From Heterobilharzia americana (lineage: Eukaryota; Platyhelminthes; Trematoda; Strigeidida; Schistosomatidae), in contig OX104134.1 in NCBI GenBank assembly GCA_944470555.2, forward strand, positions 76,316,678-76,380,677: a stretch of DNA of 64,000 nucleotides. The letters run 5' to 3'. Positions 33,738-48,700 of the stretch are shown here, one piece after another. Made by a program: the position numbers and the translations under genes. Below the pieces are notes generated by a model. That model saw only the letters and a list, made by a program, of their open reading frames with translations. It searched no databases and had not been told where the DNA came from. Numbering within the stretch: the stretch's first letter is position 1; every line of letters starts with the position of its first letter.

Positions 33738-36700
33738 GTAGGTCAAGTTTTTCAAATTGTTTTGATAGTTTGGGTTTTGGAAGTGTTAACTAATGACTCA
33801 TAGTACCAAGGGTGTTTTTTATGACTAAATCTCACTGATACCTTAGTAGTAGTATTACATCACTTTCATAATGGTGAATTCAACGTACTCACTTGACAAA
33901 TAAATAATAATAGAATTAATTCTTAGCCTGACAGAAGCACATGAGTCACTGCACACGGAACAAGTTTTAAACCCTTACTTCTGTAAGTTATTGCTGACTC
34001 CTTGGTTAATTTAGGTGACTTACCAATCAAATTCAATCCTCTCAAATTCATTCAAGAGGACTGATTTTGCTTAAAATGCAGTGATGCAAACCTCTACTTG
34101 TACTTCAAAATTCTTGACTGTATTACAGTTTTTGACCCTAATTTAGAGAATATTGTAAACTTAGTTCCGTTGTGTTAATTAAACTTGAGGCAGGTTGAAG
34201 AGTACCTGAATGCTGAAAACCAATGTTAGGAAAGAAAGATATTTCTATGTCATAGAAAATGTTATTGTTTTATGAATGTATTTGTTACAGGTACATATCA
34301 AACAAATCTCCACTTTCTTAGAGATACTTATATCTCATCTGTCTATTCACATTTAAATGCCACGTACCATTGTGTGGGTAAAAAGGACCTAGGAATAAAT
34401 ATTAAGACTCTTAGATTGTCTAATTTTTATCAAAAATACAATTTTACGAATGAGGCCAGAGGACTGAACCCGTATGTTAGACAGATGGGAGATAAACGAG
34501 TTTATTGCCCTTTAGTTTCAGCTACGCCATGATAAATATGAATATGTAGGAATACTATAAATAACATACATGGTGGTTTTGAAGGATTCATATTATCCTA
34601 CATAAATTTATTAAAAATAGTCAGACATCTCAAAGAAGATACTGATGATAATTTTAGAGCGATTGGGTTTGTTTACAATTTTTTCTTCATACACAATAAC
34701 CATAATTTCAAAAATCAGAAATAATTAGTTTCTTTTTAGTGTGCATGCAACTTGTGTGCAAAATGTATGTCGACCAATAAATGAGGATTTAGTCTTTACA
34801 GAGATGTCTGAGCGAATATTGCCGAAAGACATTTTAACGTGAGCCGATTAAGACTCATTCTTATTGATCAAGAAGATAAGAATGCATGATGGGTTGAGGT
34901 GATGGTAGTTTCTAGTTGACAGAAATTATTGACGCGTCTTATGTAATGAATAACTGAATTAATACATTTTGCTGTAGGAGCTACATTTTCAAGTGTAAAA
35001 TGTTATTCATTCGGAATGGCATTTGGCATTTTTGACTTTCTGTTGTAAACCATCATTACAGGATGCCCATTCCAAAGCTTATGGATTCACGTAATCAGAA
35101 CATGGAAATCTTTGTACCGAGTAACCATGATAATGATAATGAACTTTCACTAACTAAAGAACATTAATTTACTTATAAAATTGATGTCCAGTGACATATA
35201 GGTATCTTTCTTTTCTGATTGCCATTTATAAAAAATGAACTTTTTACTTCCGTAGTCGAATGCAATTAGTATTAGGTTTTTCAATGAAGATGATAACTTC
35301 TCACATCAACAGTCCTGAAATTAAAGTTGACACCTGTTTGCAACATCTGTTAGCGAACATGAAGAAGTTTCAAATTCAGTAAACATAATGAATCCAGGAT
35401 ATTTGTTTAGAGTTTTATAAGCAGCGAAAATATCTTTATTTCAAATGTGAAGTCAAACTTTTCTCTGCACTCCAAAAGGGGCATTATCATGGGCGATGAC
35501 AAAACTTATCGTAGTGGATATACAGAAGAGAATTTTAGCATTCTGTCTATGCTTGTGAGGATACTGATAATCAAGCATCCTATCCCATTAGTCTGTCTTC
35601 AACCAGGTTCAAACTGAATCTACTCTGAATGAAATGCAGGTTAAGATCTGTCGCAATAAATAACAATTTTTAATCAGTAAAATTTAAACATTATTTAACG
35701 CTTCGTTAATAAAAACAATACACTAGGGTAGTTAATGTGTCCATAGTTATCATTTTCGTACAACCTGCTTTCATCCATTATAAATCAGTGCAGTAAAACA
35801 TTTTGGATTTACACAAATCTACCATTTCGACACAGTAGTAAATAATCAGAATAGTAACCAAATGGTGGATAGAAAAAAGACTATCAGTTCCTAGATTCTT
35901 TAGATAAACACTTTTCAAGCATAAATTTAGAGAAATCAGTTTACTAAGCACATAATAAGATGTGTATAACTTTTCAGAACAAATGTTTTTCATAAATAAA
36001 TTTGATCAGTAGCAAAATCAGCGATGCATAACTTTAACATTCTCAAAAATACCAGTTTTTGGATAAATAAAACAATCTATCAGTACACTTAAATTTGATC
36101 AAAACTAGTGGGAATAGGTAGTAATAAGTGATGGTTATTAATTAATAATGAAAAGTGTCAAATGTTTACGCCAGTTAACAAAATTTAAATAATGAAATCT
36201 GCAGACGAACCTTATTTTGAAAATGTAGTAGTGATTATAATAGTGTATAATCAGTATATTATGAAGAACTGACCACCGTATTTGCAAACAATACCAACAG
36301 CATTCATTTAGGATGAAATTAAACTGCAAGTAAGGTGGAGCATCAAAAATCTTCACATTGTAACTCGTGAAACATCTACAAAAGAAGAATCAAATTACAG
36401 ACAGTACAGTACTTTAAAATTTCACCATATCTTGTAGAATTTATCACTTAAAATGCAGTCCACCCTTTTTACAGATAAGAAATGTTGCATTCTTTAATAG
36501 ACAGTCTTTGAGATAAAATGTTTTCAATCTCATAGAACTTTTTTTTGTGTGCTTTACAAAACGTAGCAGAAAGTAGAGCAAACATATTAAAAAATAGTGC
36601 TGTTATTATGATTGAGTTTATATCAGGTAGAATTTATGTTTCATTTAGAGAATAACCGGTTCACCGTACTTGTATACATGTATATTGAAATTTTTTAATG

Positions 36701-39700
36701 AATGACTATGTATGTGTCTACTTATACACTTTTCTGCGGTAGACGAATCTCATTTTTTATACATCGTTGTTGATTTATGAAAAAAATAAATAGTTTTTAT
36801 ATAAATTCCTTTTTCCAACTATCACAAAAAAGCGTAACTTGGGTGCATAATTAAACAGTATCACTAACTCTGTAGGATGACGTTATCAACAATATAAAAT
36901 TTCTTTTGAAATAAGCGTTTCCCTACCAATTCATAAATAAAATACCTTTGGTGGCTCTATTTACTTATAGTATATCAGTATAGTTTCAACTCTTGGTCTA
37001 TGAGGGGAAAATTCAAAAGCATATCATTGAAACCGGATATAATTTAGTCCCATACTATTTGTGATTTGTTAATTATCTTTCGTTAGTTTCCTCCACACAG
37101 ATATATAATTATTCTGTTTGCACTTAAAGTTTGAGTATGCTCGAATATGCGTTAGATCACCCATGTTCTACTACAGAGTCAAACAAAGCAGGCCATTAAA
37201 TTTTAAGATATCTTTTTTCTTATGCTAGGCTGTCTGAAAAAACTAATGCCTTCTTATAACTGCAATATACTGCTGCCTAAAGTTAGAGAAAACCTTCAAG
37301 TGCAGCGATTTCTCGAAACATATCCTATGTATAATGTCGACTCAACTTGATGCATAATATTTAAGATATTATTTTGTCAAGTTTTTATCACAGCTCATAT
37401 AAAAGACTTTCAAACTTCATAATTGAATTATATTATAAACCACAAGGCTGTATTATTATATCTAATTTGTTTAGGCTGATTTTTTTCACTTGGTTTCAGA
37501 TGATTCACCATATACTGGAAACCGGAATTGATATTTTCAAAAAATATGTACTTCCATGCGTAATTATCATTCAATCCAAAGTAAAGCAATCTCATCAGCT
37601 TCATTGTTTCTATTTTCAAATTACAATCACAGTTTCTCTTCAAGACTTCAGTGTTTTGCTATTACAGGGTTTACCGATACTTATTTAGGCAGCTATTTTG
37701 AGAAGACGCATAAAGTTTATAATAGCAATTTTTTAAATAGATTTACTCAGAAGATTTTGAATAAAAGTTGCCCATATATTTGCAGTGACAAAATATGGGA
37801 AGCTTTTTCACAATCTTTCACTCCACGCAAAGTGTAATTACTTGAAATTAATTTGAGCAAATCATTTGCATGATTAGTTTTGGTAGATCTGCTCAAGACA
37901 AACCTAGCGATTTATATTTATTTGCATGTTTAGTCCCACCAGATTTTAATGACTGTCACCTACTTTCTAACTTTTCTTATACTTTATCAGAACCGGGATG
38001 TAGGAATACCTTTATTTAAATATTTATTAAGGTCATTCAAAGTTTTAGAGAAACGTTTGGATAAAATTTGCAACTGCTGTTGTCGTTATCATTGTTGATA
38101 CACTGAATCTGATATTAATACAGCTCAGTTTTAAAGGAAACAAAGTGTTATATATATATATATATGTATATATGGGAAGAGTTCCTATTTTCACTTCTCA
38201 AAATGTAAAACAGTACAGCAAGTCAAGCGTTAAGAATTGTAAATATCACGCAAACACTTTTCCTAAAAATAACTATGGGAACAGAATGAAGCTTTTTGTT
38301 TTCCTCTATATAAGGTGCTTGATACACCATTCACACTTACCACGTTTCTGAATAGCCTTACATTAAAAAACAACATTCTGGTTGTTGGTAAACTCAGTGC
38401 AACAAAATGAGGTTCAATTTTTTCAGTTCTGCCATACTTGATGTTATTAGTCATCCAAAATTCTATAGGTTATATACAATTCTGCCTACATTCAATAGAG
38501 TTGGAGCATTCAGGATCCAAACATAGAGATCAGAGTCATAATACACAGTGAAATCTCTGTGCATGAATTAATTTCGCCTGCTTTTCTTAATAGATAATTT
38601 TTTTCTAGTGAGGAGTTTCTTACCGCCTTTTTATTCAGTTTTGCTGATGAGGTAAACGCGAAAACTTGCACGTACAATGAAATACGTCTAGAGTTCAATG
38701 ATCTATATTTTTAAGTAGCGCTAGAAGATTGTACCATACTATTATGATTGGATATGCCTGAGGGAGAGAAAGTCATTTGCATATTAGTGAAGAAAATTAG
38801 CACATAGCTTGTGTTTGACCCATTTATTAACGAAAAAGCTATTGTTTGTAAGGACAGTTTAATATTATTGACTCAGAATAATTGATTACATGATTATTTT
38901 GCAAAGCGAATCCACTTTCATATCATTCTTCAGAGTTACGTTCTTACTTAGGAAGCAATATATACCTCAGTTACCTGAAGAAATGTAGAATACATTTGAA
39001 TGAAATCCGCATCTTTTTCATATTCTGCAGTTAAACAGAATCATGAAGTAGTGGGTTTTTTAACTAAGATCTATTCTCACGTTGGAACGTCGGTACTGAC
39101 ATGATTTCAACCTCTTTGTTTATGCTGCTTGACTTATAGTGCATTGATGAGAAATTATTTTTGGCAATTCAAAGTCACAAGTAGCAAACACAGCTTATCA
39201 GAGACGAATAAAATGATTCAGTAAAAAATCACACTGACATTTTTGCAGTGGAAAATGCTTATTCAAACATACAACAGAGTAGAACAGTGCAATAAAATAT
39301 GGAGAAAATGATGTAAAAGTAAGGTTATTATCTCAAGTAGCATTCATTTAACTTTGACCTAATAACAGAATCGATATTCTGCCCTTATTTAAAATAAAAG
39401 TCAGTAACTGATCTCCTTTCCAGTTAAATGAAAGGTGAAAGTTTGATATTCCGTATGCGAAAATAATGCTTATCGAGGTAAGTAAACATTTTACTAATAG
39501 ATGCTATAGCCCAAGTCACTGTTCTTATATTACTAACATCACGATGAATGTCGTAAAAAGATATGGGAAACTAAGAAACGTCCCAGAGTAAAAAAAACAT
39601 CGAATCCAAGGTGATGGAGAATATTTGTAGCTCTGGACGATGATGCTGTATTCCGTGAGACGTGTAATTTGATTATGAAGCCTCCACTATCATTCTAGAT

Positions 39701-42700
39701 AACATCATCAGCACAAACTTCAGAAAGAAGTATCATATTTTCCGAGCTAGTAATGAAACATTATGTTGAAACTGTTAAATGATCAAGCGGTTTTCCAAAA
39801 TCAAATGATAACTATCACTCAGTGATACAAAACATTCTAAAAAGAAAATGAACACGGACTGACATAATCTAGACAGACTTAAAAGTGTTTACTCATGAAG
39901 GTAGGAAATGATAGCTTCACCATTACAGCGTCCAGCTTTGAAAAAGTATCAACCATAAAATCATCTGTCTGAATAACAAATAATCTGATATAGTTCAGCA
40001 AACTATTTGCTAAAGGATCATACTGCTGTTATTGTTTATAGCGTTCATTAATGAACAGTTTAGTACTAATCATTTTATGGTAAAGGGCACAGGAGGGAAA
40101 TAAGGTTATCCTAATTGGGTGTTTGTTGTAGGCCATATACATTTGTATACTACGGATATTTACCTGAAAACAGGCGTTCTTGTCACTCAACTTAGTAAAT
40201 GATCTGTGTATAATGAACTTTTTGTTTACTATTGGTGACTAAGTATATGATTCAAAGTGGGTAATGTTCACTGCATGGAGTTATTAATTCAGCATTCTTA
40301 TACAAATTGGGTGATAGACAATTCTCAGTTATGTACGTTAAGAATTTATAGCATCTTTAGATAGTTTTATGGTCTCTAAGAATCCTGCATGTCTACTAGC
40401 ATGAAGCTGTTGAAAGTGTATTTTATCTTAATTCAGGGTATTTAAGGAAAAGCAGCGGTATCCAATATTAACGAAAAATGGATAGATAATTACTGATTTA
40501 GTAGGTGATTGACTAGGTAGATGGTATTTGATAAAACTGTACGCCTAATGACTTATATTACAAATAACCTTTTAAATTAGTACACAGAAAATATTATATA
40601 TGTATATATTATAGGTGAAGTAGTATTCAGTAGTAGTGAAGCCAAAAGTCAGATACTGAGATGAATCATTTCTATAATTTATAAAATAAGCGCTTTCTTA
40701 GTTAATAATCACACTTATTTTACTTTTCTCAATTTTATTCATTATTAAGATCAAAATCAAATGAGAAAATTGTCCGTACAGAAACCACAAGACTTCATAA
40801 TCCCATTTTCTGTTTCATACAGACGTTAAAAACAAGAAGTCTTTAAATAAATGGAATTGTTTACAATACAGTTTTGCTACTTAGAAGTTAGGATTGAAAA
40901 CGTTGACGGATTAAGCGAGATATTCAACCTCATGCACTTTTCTATTCCAACCTTTTAGATAAGGGGAAATATTTGACACTAAATTCATATTTCAGAACCT
41001 TGATAGTACGGTTCCTTAACAGGTTCACTAAGTAACAGGCAAAAATGCTTCACTCAGATACCTTCGCATAAAGTACTTGTGTGCAAAACACATACGTTGG
41101 GCTTGTAATGAAAGCGAATAGGAACTGAAATACATTCATCACGGAAAAGAGATACTACTTCACACTGAATCATTAGTTATCGTATTTAGAAAACAAAAAC
41201 TATATAGTCAGCATTAGAGGAGGATATTGAACACTTTGTTTGAGAATTTACTCATGTAGTTTGAATAGTGCAACTTGGGTTATTCCCTGAAGGTCAAAAC
41301 AGACTTTTACGCAGAAAGTTGGAACTAATATACTCCAAGTACTGTGGAACGTATAGGTAAATAACCTCAATATGATATCAACAACCAAGTCAGTGGTCAG
41401 TACTCGCCATAGTATTCTCTCAAATCTAGATTACTGTTCAAAAAACATGTCACTTGTTTAAATTGTAAAAAAAGCTAAGATAGTGAGAATGGAATATAAA
41501 CTAGATATCTGGAAATGGATGTACACTTTGGACATTAGGAGCGGAATAGCTTATCTACATAAGAAAGTATCATGGTAATAAGCCAAAATCAAAAGGTTAG
41601 TTTACAGAAGTTTTGCACTAAATAAACCAGGAAGTCTGTCTTCTTGTATCCATAATGTGAGAAAGCGCTACTGTTGAGAAAACACTCAAAGTACTCCGAG
41701 AAACTAACATTTAACCCACTGGCGGGTGGACCGATTTCTAGCCTATTCAGTCTGCAGTTGGACTATAAGGTTAGTCAACCAGTGATAACACATTGTGATT
41801 TTACAATTCATCTGACAGTTAGACAAAAAGTGCTCCTTTTTGATAAATGAATATCTTCACCGCTTTTTGTGCAAATTGCGCAAACGTAAAGTAGGTGTTT
41901 TGAAAATTCTGCTGCGTACTGCCAGATTTTTTTCGTATACAGCTTAATAAAGGTTTTCGAAGAAAAACTATTTATGGGACCAACATGATTTTATTAAATA
42001 GTGCTTTCAGTTAGCGCCTGGACACATGACTTTTCAGCAGCAAACATGAAACACACGTCATGTAAGGCTATGCTGTTCTTGGCGTTTATAATGTACACTA
42101 ACAAAGATGGTTACCTAAATGCGTTTTACTCTAACTTCAAAAAATAAATGAGAACCGACTCACAAGTAGATACAAAATCATGTTTAACCTTTGAAGCTGA
42201 CACTTAATACAAAGTTAAAGAGCCAGGAAAAACATCTCAGGCTTGGTCATAATGTTTGGAAAATGCAAACAACATATTTCTCAGCTATCATCGATAATGT
42301 TAAAAGGTAACGTACTCATAGGATCAAATTTTAGCATGACAACGCTTTGATTACTCTTTCGACACCTTTTCTGACTGGAAATTCAAGAATAATTTCAAAA
42401 CGTTGATTTGATAGCAATTGTAACCTTTGGAACAATGATTCGTGAATATGAAATACCTCTGGTAAAAAAGTGTAAATATCTACTATGATACAAAATGGGA
42501 TCATGTACTGCAGCAAACTGCATGAACTGATTCATGTGCACCGAAAAAAAAATAGAGTGAAATCACAGACAGTTTTTGCTATGATATAGCGGTTTATCTT
42601 CTTTCTTATAAGATAAATACAGTAAAAATTACGGTTGTACTGACCTATAACCTTTTCTTAAAACTTGATGTTAAACAATTAAAAGCTCATTACTCAAAAT

Positions 42701-45700
42701 CTCTATAACATTATTTGCCTTCAATATTAGAATTATTAACCCCTTAATTACATGTCAAAATCCCAGGAGATTTTAACATCAAAATATTAAAATTAGTGGA
42801 CCTAAGTAAAGACATTCCTTCTTCCATCAACTAGTTTGGAAATCACTGATCGGTAATTTACTGAAAAAATTATGCTTTCATTGTCCATCTGAATTACTTT
42901 TTGAAACCATACGTTAGACCAATTCATTTTCACAATTTCAGAAATTGTGATTGGAAACCCACTGATACCAACTGTTTCTTTTCTTGAAATATTACTAATG
43001 TTATGAACAAAACTTCCATTCATGAGGCATGAATCTTGCATTATTTTGCAGGGGTGATCAGTTATCTGTGAATTGATGTATTCGAACCTAACTGTGGTAA
43101 CTTTATCTTGAAAGATCAATCCATTAAAGAACTTCAGAAATTTTAAAATATGTCTATAAGTTCAAACTGACCAAAAGCTTCCAAAACACAGTGTGAGGTA
43201 TAAAGCTGTAATCATTTCAAGCATTTCAGCAACGAGAAATTGTATAGAACTGGTTTAATTTTAAATGTACTGAGCTCTTTGATTTTCTTCGAAAAAAGGT
43301 TTTCAATAAATTTAAAATAAGGAGTTAAGGAAAACTGTAGTGTTTTCTTTAATAGTTTTTAAAAATAAAAACCCCGTAGACCGATTTGATAGACCTTTAT
43401 GAAGGCTTTCTTTGTGTATTTTTCAGGATTGAGATCAACATGGATGTTATTTTATTACTAAATTCATTAAAACAGTGTCCAGAGAAATAAAAAACAGTAA
43501 AAAGCAATAGTATATCGATGAACAATTTTCATACGACCTGATGACTGTCTGAAACAAAACTCACTCTCTAATTTACAGTAAGCTTAGACAAGAAAGATGC
43601 AGTAAAACACAGAATTTCAACTACTTGTTTTCACTGAAGTCAGGTTTTAGTAAGACAACCTGACTGATCAAGTAATTATCTGGGGAACAAAACTATTTTA
43701 AACGCTTTAAAAATGGCATCTACATACTCATAAACTTCTCTAGAAAGTTTTGTTACTGAGTTAAAAAAGCTTCTTTGAAACTTTTATGTATAAATTTGCT
43801 GTACTTCATTACTGTGAACCACAGGTAGCGTGCGCTGCTTTCATTGATTGATAGATATCTCAACTACTATTGTTTTTCAGATAGAAAGCAAATAAACAAT
43901 ATACCCAAGAAGTTTTTTCTTCAGGGGTTTCCTCTGTTGGAGAACCCAATTTCGCCACTAACATTCTAGAATCTCGACAATTTTTTCATGTAAATGTGAA
44001 CTACATTTTACCATCAATGTTCTGTTGAATAAATAAGACTTTCAAAAACACTATTCATTAGTGGAAATATTTACTCATGTATCAGAAAATTGGTTTTGCA
44101 TTGTAGTGAATAAATGCATCCTTCTATTTACATAAGCTTTCAAAAACTGATGAGGCATTTACTAAATTAATCTGCATAACCTTCTCTTAAGTAAACCTAT
44201 TCTTTAAGCTTTCTTAAGCCACTGTAAAGTGAAATGTTGGGCTGACTTTTCTCGCTCAGTATGTTATTATTAGATCATCGTTCATCAGTAATAATTAGTT
44301 CAGAGTCTTTTATTATTCTCACCACGTTCATGTTAATTAAATTTTTGGATGTTGCGAAAAAAAGGCAAATCCAAACCCAATGAGATTTTTAAATATACAG
44401 AACCAAACAAATAATCCTTTTAATCAGCATAATAAATATAATGATGTGAAGTGACGGCTGATGGTTTCTGTTTCACTTGTTATCATCACATCGTATAAAC
44501 GTGTATATGACAAATAAAAAAATACCTGCTATTCAAACTAAAGGCAGTCCTCGTCACGGTCCAGATGATATTTAAGGTTCATAAGCTTATTCTCTGTTCA
44601 AACTTATTAAAATCAACTACCTTTAGGACAAATCAGCAGAAAACAATCGCCTTATGAAATATGTTTTTTAGTTCTGAACAGTGTCACTACTGTTCAGGAA
44701 AAAATGATTCACCAACTTTTCATATTAGGAAAGCTTGTTAAATAAGTTTGTGTATCACTGAACTAAACTTAATAAGTGACCATTTTTTTATAAAAGCAGA
44801 GGTCAATTAAAGAATTAACAGATGAAATTAAGAGTTGTGCACAAATTTTAAATTACATTTTTCTCTGATAATGCTTGTGTTTATCTTAAATTGTAAAAGA
44901 AAATATTAGGGATAGCTACAGTTGTACAGCAGTTAATTACATTAACTGGACTTCATGAATATCAGTGATGCATTGATTGTGCATTTAGATAGTGAATACC
45001 TGTTAATCAAGTGAGGAAGAAAAATTAGCGCTACATAAGTTTTATAAACTCAACCAATTGTGTCAAAGAGAAGAGTCACCACTAAATAGAATCAGTAGGA
45101 TCCAGAGATGAGTAAATTATTAATTTCTTAGATGATCACTGCTTCTCTCTGTTGTTCACTGACTTCATTGAGAAAAGTTGGTATCTCTCTGTAATGTAAC
45201 AGCCTTAAGTAATAGCATTTCAAGATCCACAGTTATTCAGAAACCTTAAACACATAGCTTTTTGATACCGGGACTGCGTGTATAAGATATTTCACCACGT
45301 CTAATGTTACAGATAAACAAATGTGAACTGTGAGATATCTTAAAAGTTTTACGTTCGTTTTATGAGCCTTGGAATCCATGAACTGAACTCAAGAAATATT
45401 TTCAACCAGAGGTCTGTCTATATCATGGGCTGCAAAAAATATTCATCTCACACGTTTGATCAGATCTTGTTTTACTTATTTTAACAATTTAATTGTCAAC
45501 TAATCATAAAGCATACTTCCATGCACTCTGAAAATATCTTTCATATACCTATAGACAGGTTCATAACAAGACTATGAGAAAATATCAGAGTAGGAGGCAG
45601 TTAGTCACTGAGCGCACAACATTACATCATATAGCTATTACAGGTCGGATATATGATACACCACTACCAAATTTGTGTTCGCCTTTATGTTCGACCCATG

Positions 45701-48700
45701 TACAACAAAATACAGACTAGAGGATGAACTAAACACTACTGGTTGTTGCGCATTGCTGCTTATCATACTGTTATTGTTAAAATTATTTAACTGCCGTGGT
45801 TACTTAATTTGCAAACTTTATACAAGTAATGAGTTCGTTGAAATATCACAATAAAAATTCCAAACTGGAGATTTCAACATAAAAATGTTAGACTTTACGA
45901 AATATGAACAGCGTGAATGAAATAAAAATATTTCAGAAACATTATTTATAGATGTAATGATAGGAGGGAAGTGATGCGGTGGTAGGAAAATGTATCAGCA
46001 TAAGTTCATCATTTTTGTCCATATAAGATAATTTTGATCCACTAATATTTTTATACAGTTTTGCCTTGTTTTATATACCGTCCTTATAATTACGCGTATT
46101 TTGTGTCACAGAAAGTTAGGAAATTCATCAGTTATACCTGTTGCCTGACACCAATTCAGTGATGGATTCAAGTCAATGATTTGGCTCCAGAGAAAGAAAT
46201 CATCACTCGATCAATCTATAAGTCAGCTCTGTTAACCATCAGTAGTCTTTTCATACCATTTAATAAATTTATTTTACAATAAAGAAGGCAGAAGCATAAG
46301 TGACCAAAAAACAATCCCGAGAAAAATCTTCCCAGTGCAATAGAGAAGAGGAAAGACAGCAAAATTCTAAAACATCTACAAAGTTGTTGAGCTCAAAAGC
46401 TAACAGATGTCAGTAGGATAAGCAAAAGATTTTGAATAACTGATCAACCATTTAATGTTTTGAGATCTAGGTTACGCCTTTACTTACCTAGGACGAAAAT
46501 TTATCTCTGTTCACTCTCAATAAACTAGCTCTAGGAATTACTAGTGTATTCCGTCTTTGGTTTGATTTAAATTCTGGTCGTTGAATAAAATTTTATCTTC
46601 TAAGATCGGGGCCAGCTAGTGAAATTAAACAAATGTAATAGTAAATAACAGTCTTAATTAATTTGTCTAACTTATTTGACACTTTCATACTGTGCATGAG
46701 TTGAGTGATACTTTAGAACTACATCAATCAATAATTCACTGGCAATTCGAAGATGGTCCAGATCATTACCCAACCAACAGCTATTCGAAAAGAACCTAAT
46801 TTACCAAGATGAGATTAGCAGAATTAAAGTGCAACTGATGTTATACATGATATAAGCAGACATTTTCTGAATAAAAACATATCCAAGCTATCTTGGACAA
46901 CTTAGTCTGCAGAACATTTTGTTTTATCCTAAGTTTGTTAGTCATACAAGTTTGTACAGGTTATAATCAGCTTTATACAGAACCCTAACCTCTCCCATCA
47001 TCCCAGAGATAATTAGACAATAGAACAATATATCACAATAGATTTGGTTTAATTTCCTACTCTCATGATGAGTATACAACTAAATACATACTTCACATAT
47101 AGGTCATATTCTGAAATTAAAGGTCTGGCAGAGCGAAAAGTGAGTGTAAACTAATGTTTAAGTTGATATCAAAAACTCTTGTAGTGTATAATTAAGTTAA
47201 TTATTCACCCGTTAAGTCATTTCTATAACAGAGTCCGTGAGAAAAGTTATTGAGTAAATTTGAAATTATTTTTTGTGTAGTACTTCCTGTTTTTAACAAC
47301 AAGCCTAATAAAGATACTGTTAACCTGACCTGAATGATACAGAAATGTTAAGGCGAAATCAGTTTGTCCGTCTGGTGGTTTCCAACTTGATATAAATACT
47401 TTTTCGTGTTTAATATGCGGATGAAAGAACACCGTTGATTACTGCTGAAATGAATTTCACCGTAGTTAAGTTCTAAAGTAAATCCATTGAGGAACTGCTG
47501 AAAGTGAAAAATTACAAACAGCCATTTAATCTGACCAAATAGAAGTTGGCATAATCTGCCGAATAAAAAAGTTCGTGCATATGTAACCGTCATAAGTATA
47601 TATAAAACTTCTACTGTTTCTTTTTACACATAATACCACTTAAAGGGAAAATGGAGTATTTGATATCATGTTCAACTATGAAACAAATTCAGTAAATTTT
47701 TTCATTGGAATATATCACATATTTGCTTATTGCTACATAAAAAGTGTAAGTTCACTAGAGTCGCCATTTTTATGTTGCCGATGCACTTTCATATAAGACC
47801 TGTAATCCCCTAGTAGTGTTGAGAGGGTAGTGTTTTACTGTTCACTTACTTTCCAAAAAAGTTTTCACCTATATGGAGAAAACGGATACATTTTCCGGGA
47901 TTGTGCTTATTTTTTAAAAGCAGCACTGTTATCTCTAGACGTACGAAAAAATGTCAAAGATATAAATGAACTAATAAATATCAAAGTATTCGATCCTCTT
48001 CCAATAATATAAAGTAGAGAGGTTCAAATCAATGCAAATTGGTAGTTTCTTCATATAGTTCTATTCACCTACAGGCTGAAAAATGATAAAGGATTGCAAA
48101 CTTAGACAAAGGTTGGTGGTTCAGATACTACAGTCTGTAAAAAAACAAGAAGTTTTAATGGGTATTCATCCTTCAAGCCAGCCAAACGTGAACCAATTAG
48201 TGCAGATTTTATAAGAAGTCTAGATAATCGAGCTCTAAAGTTGGTTAGCTGGTCAAACAAATTATTCATGGAAGTGGAATATACAAAAGGAATCCGCTAA
48301 GCGACAACTTTTACCAATAGTTTATGTGGAATTTCATGCTAATAGATATGAAGAAAACTTAGCATTAATGTACCGAATGATTTCAGCATAAGTAAGAGGG
48401 TATTCTTGATCCTTGTAATGTTATCACAAAACAAAGGATCATCAAAATCTCCTAGAATTCATATTATATTGGAATCGCATTTAAGCATGTGAAAAGCTTT
48501 TTGCCTGAATTTCCTGTTGACCTACTGAAGCGAGGTAATTTGTCGAACGAAATATCAAATACTGGTTTTGAACCGAAGTAAATATGTCGAAGAAGCCACA
48601 ACAAGATATTCAGATTACAACATCATAGGATCTTGTCCAATTTGAGAATGACTAACCCAAACAAGACTAGTAATTGGGAAGAAATCATCTATTTTACTAG

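Noticed and set aside
34272..34532. 86-codon ORF in the GPCR intron as a possible nested exon
   Set aside because: No recognisable motif, and no convincing acceptor or donor at its ends in frame.
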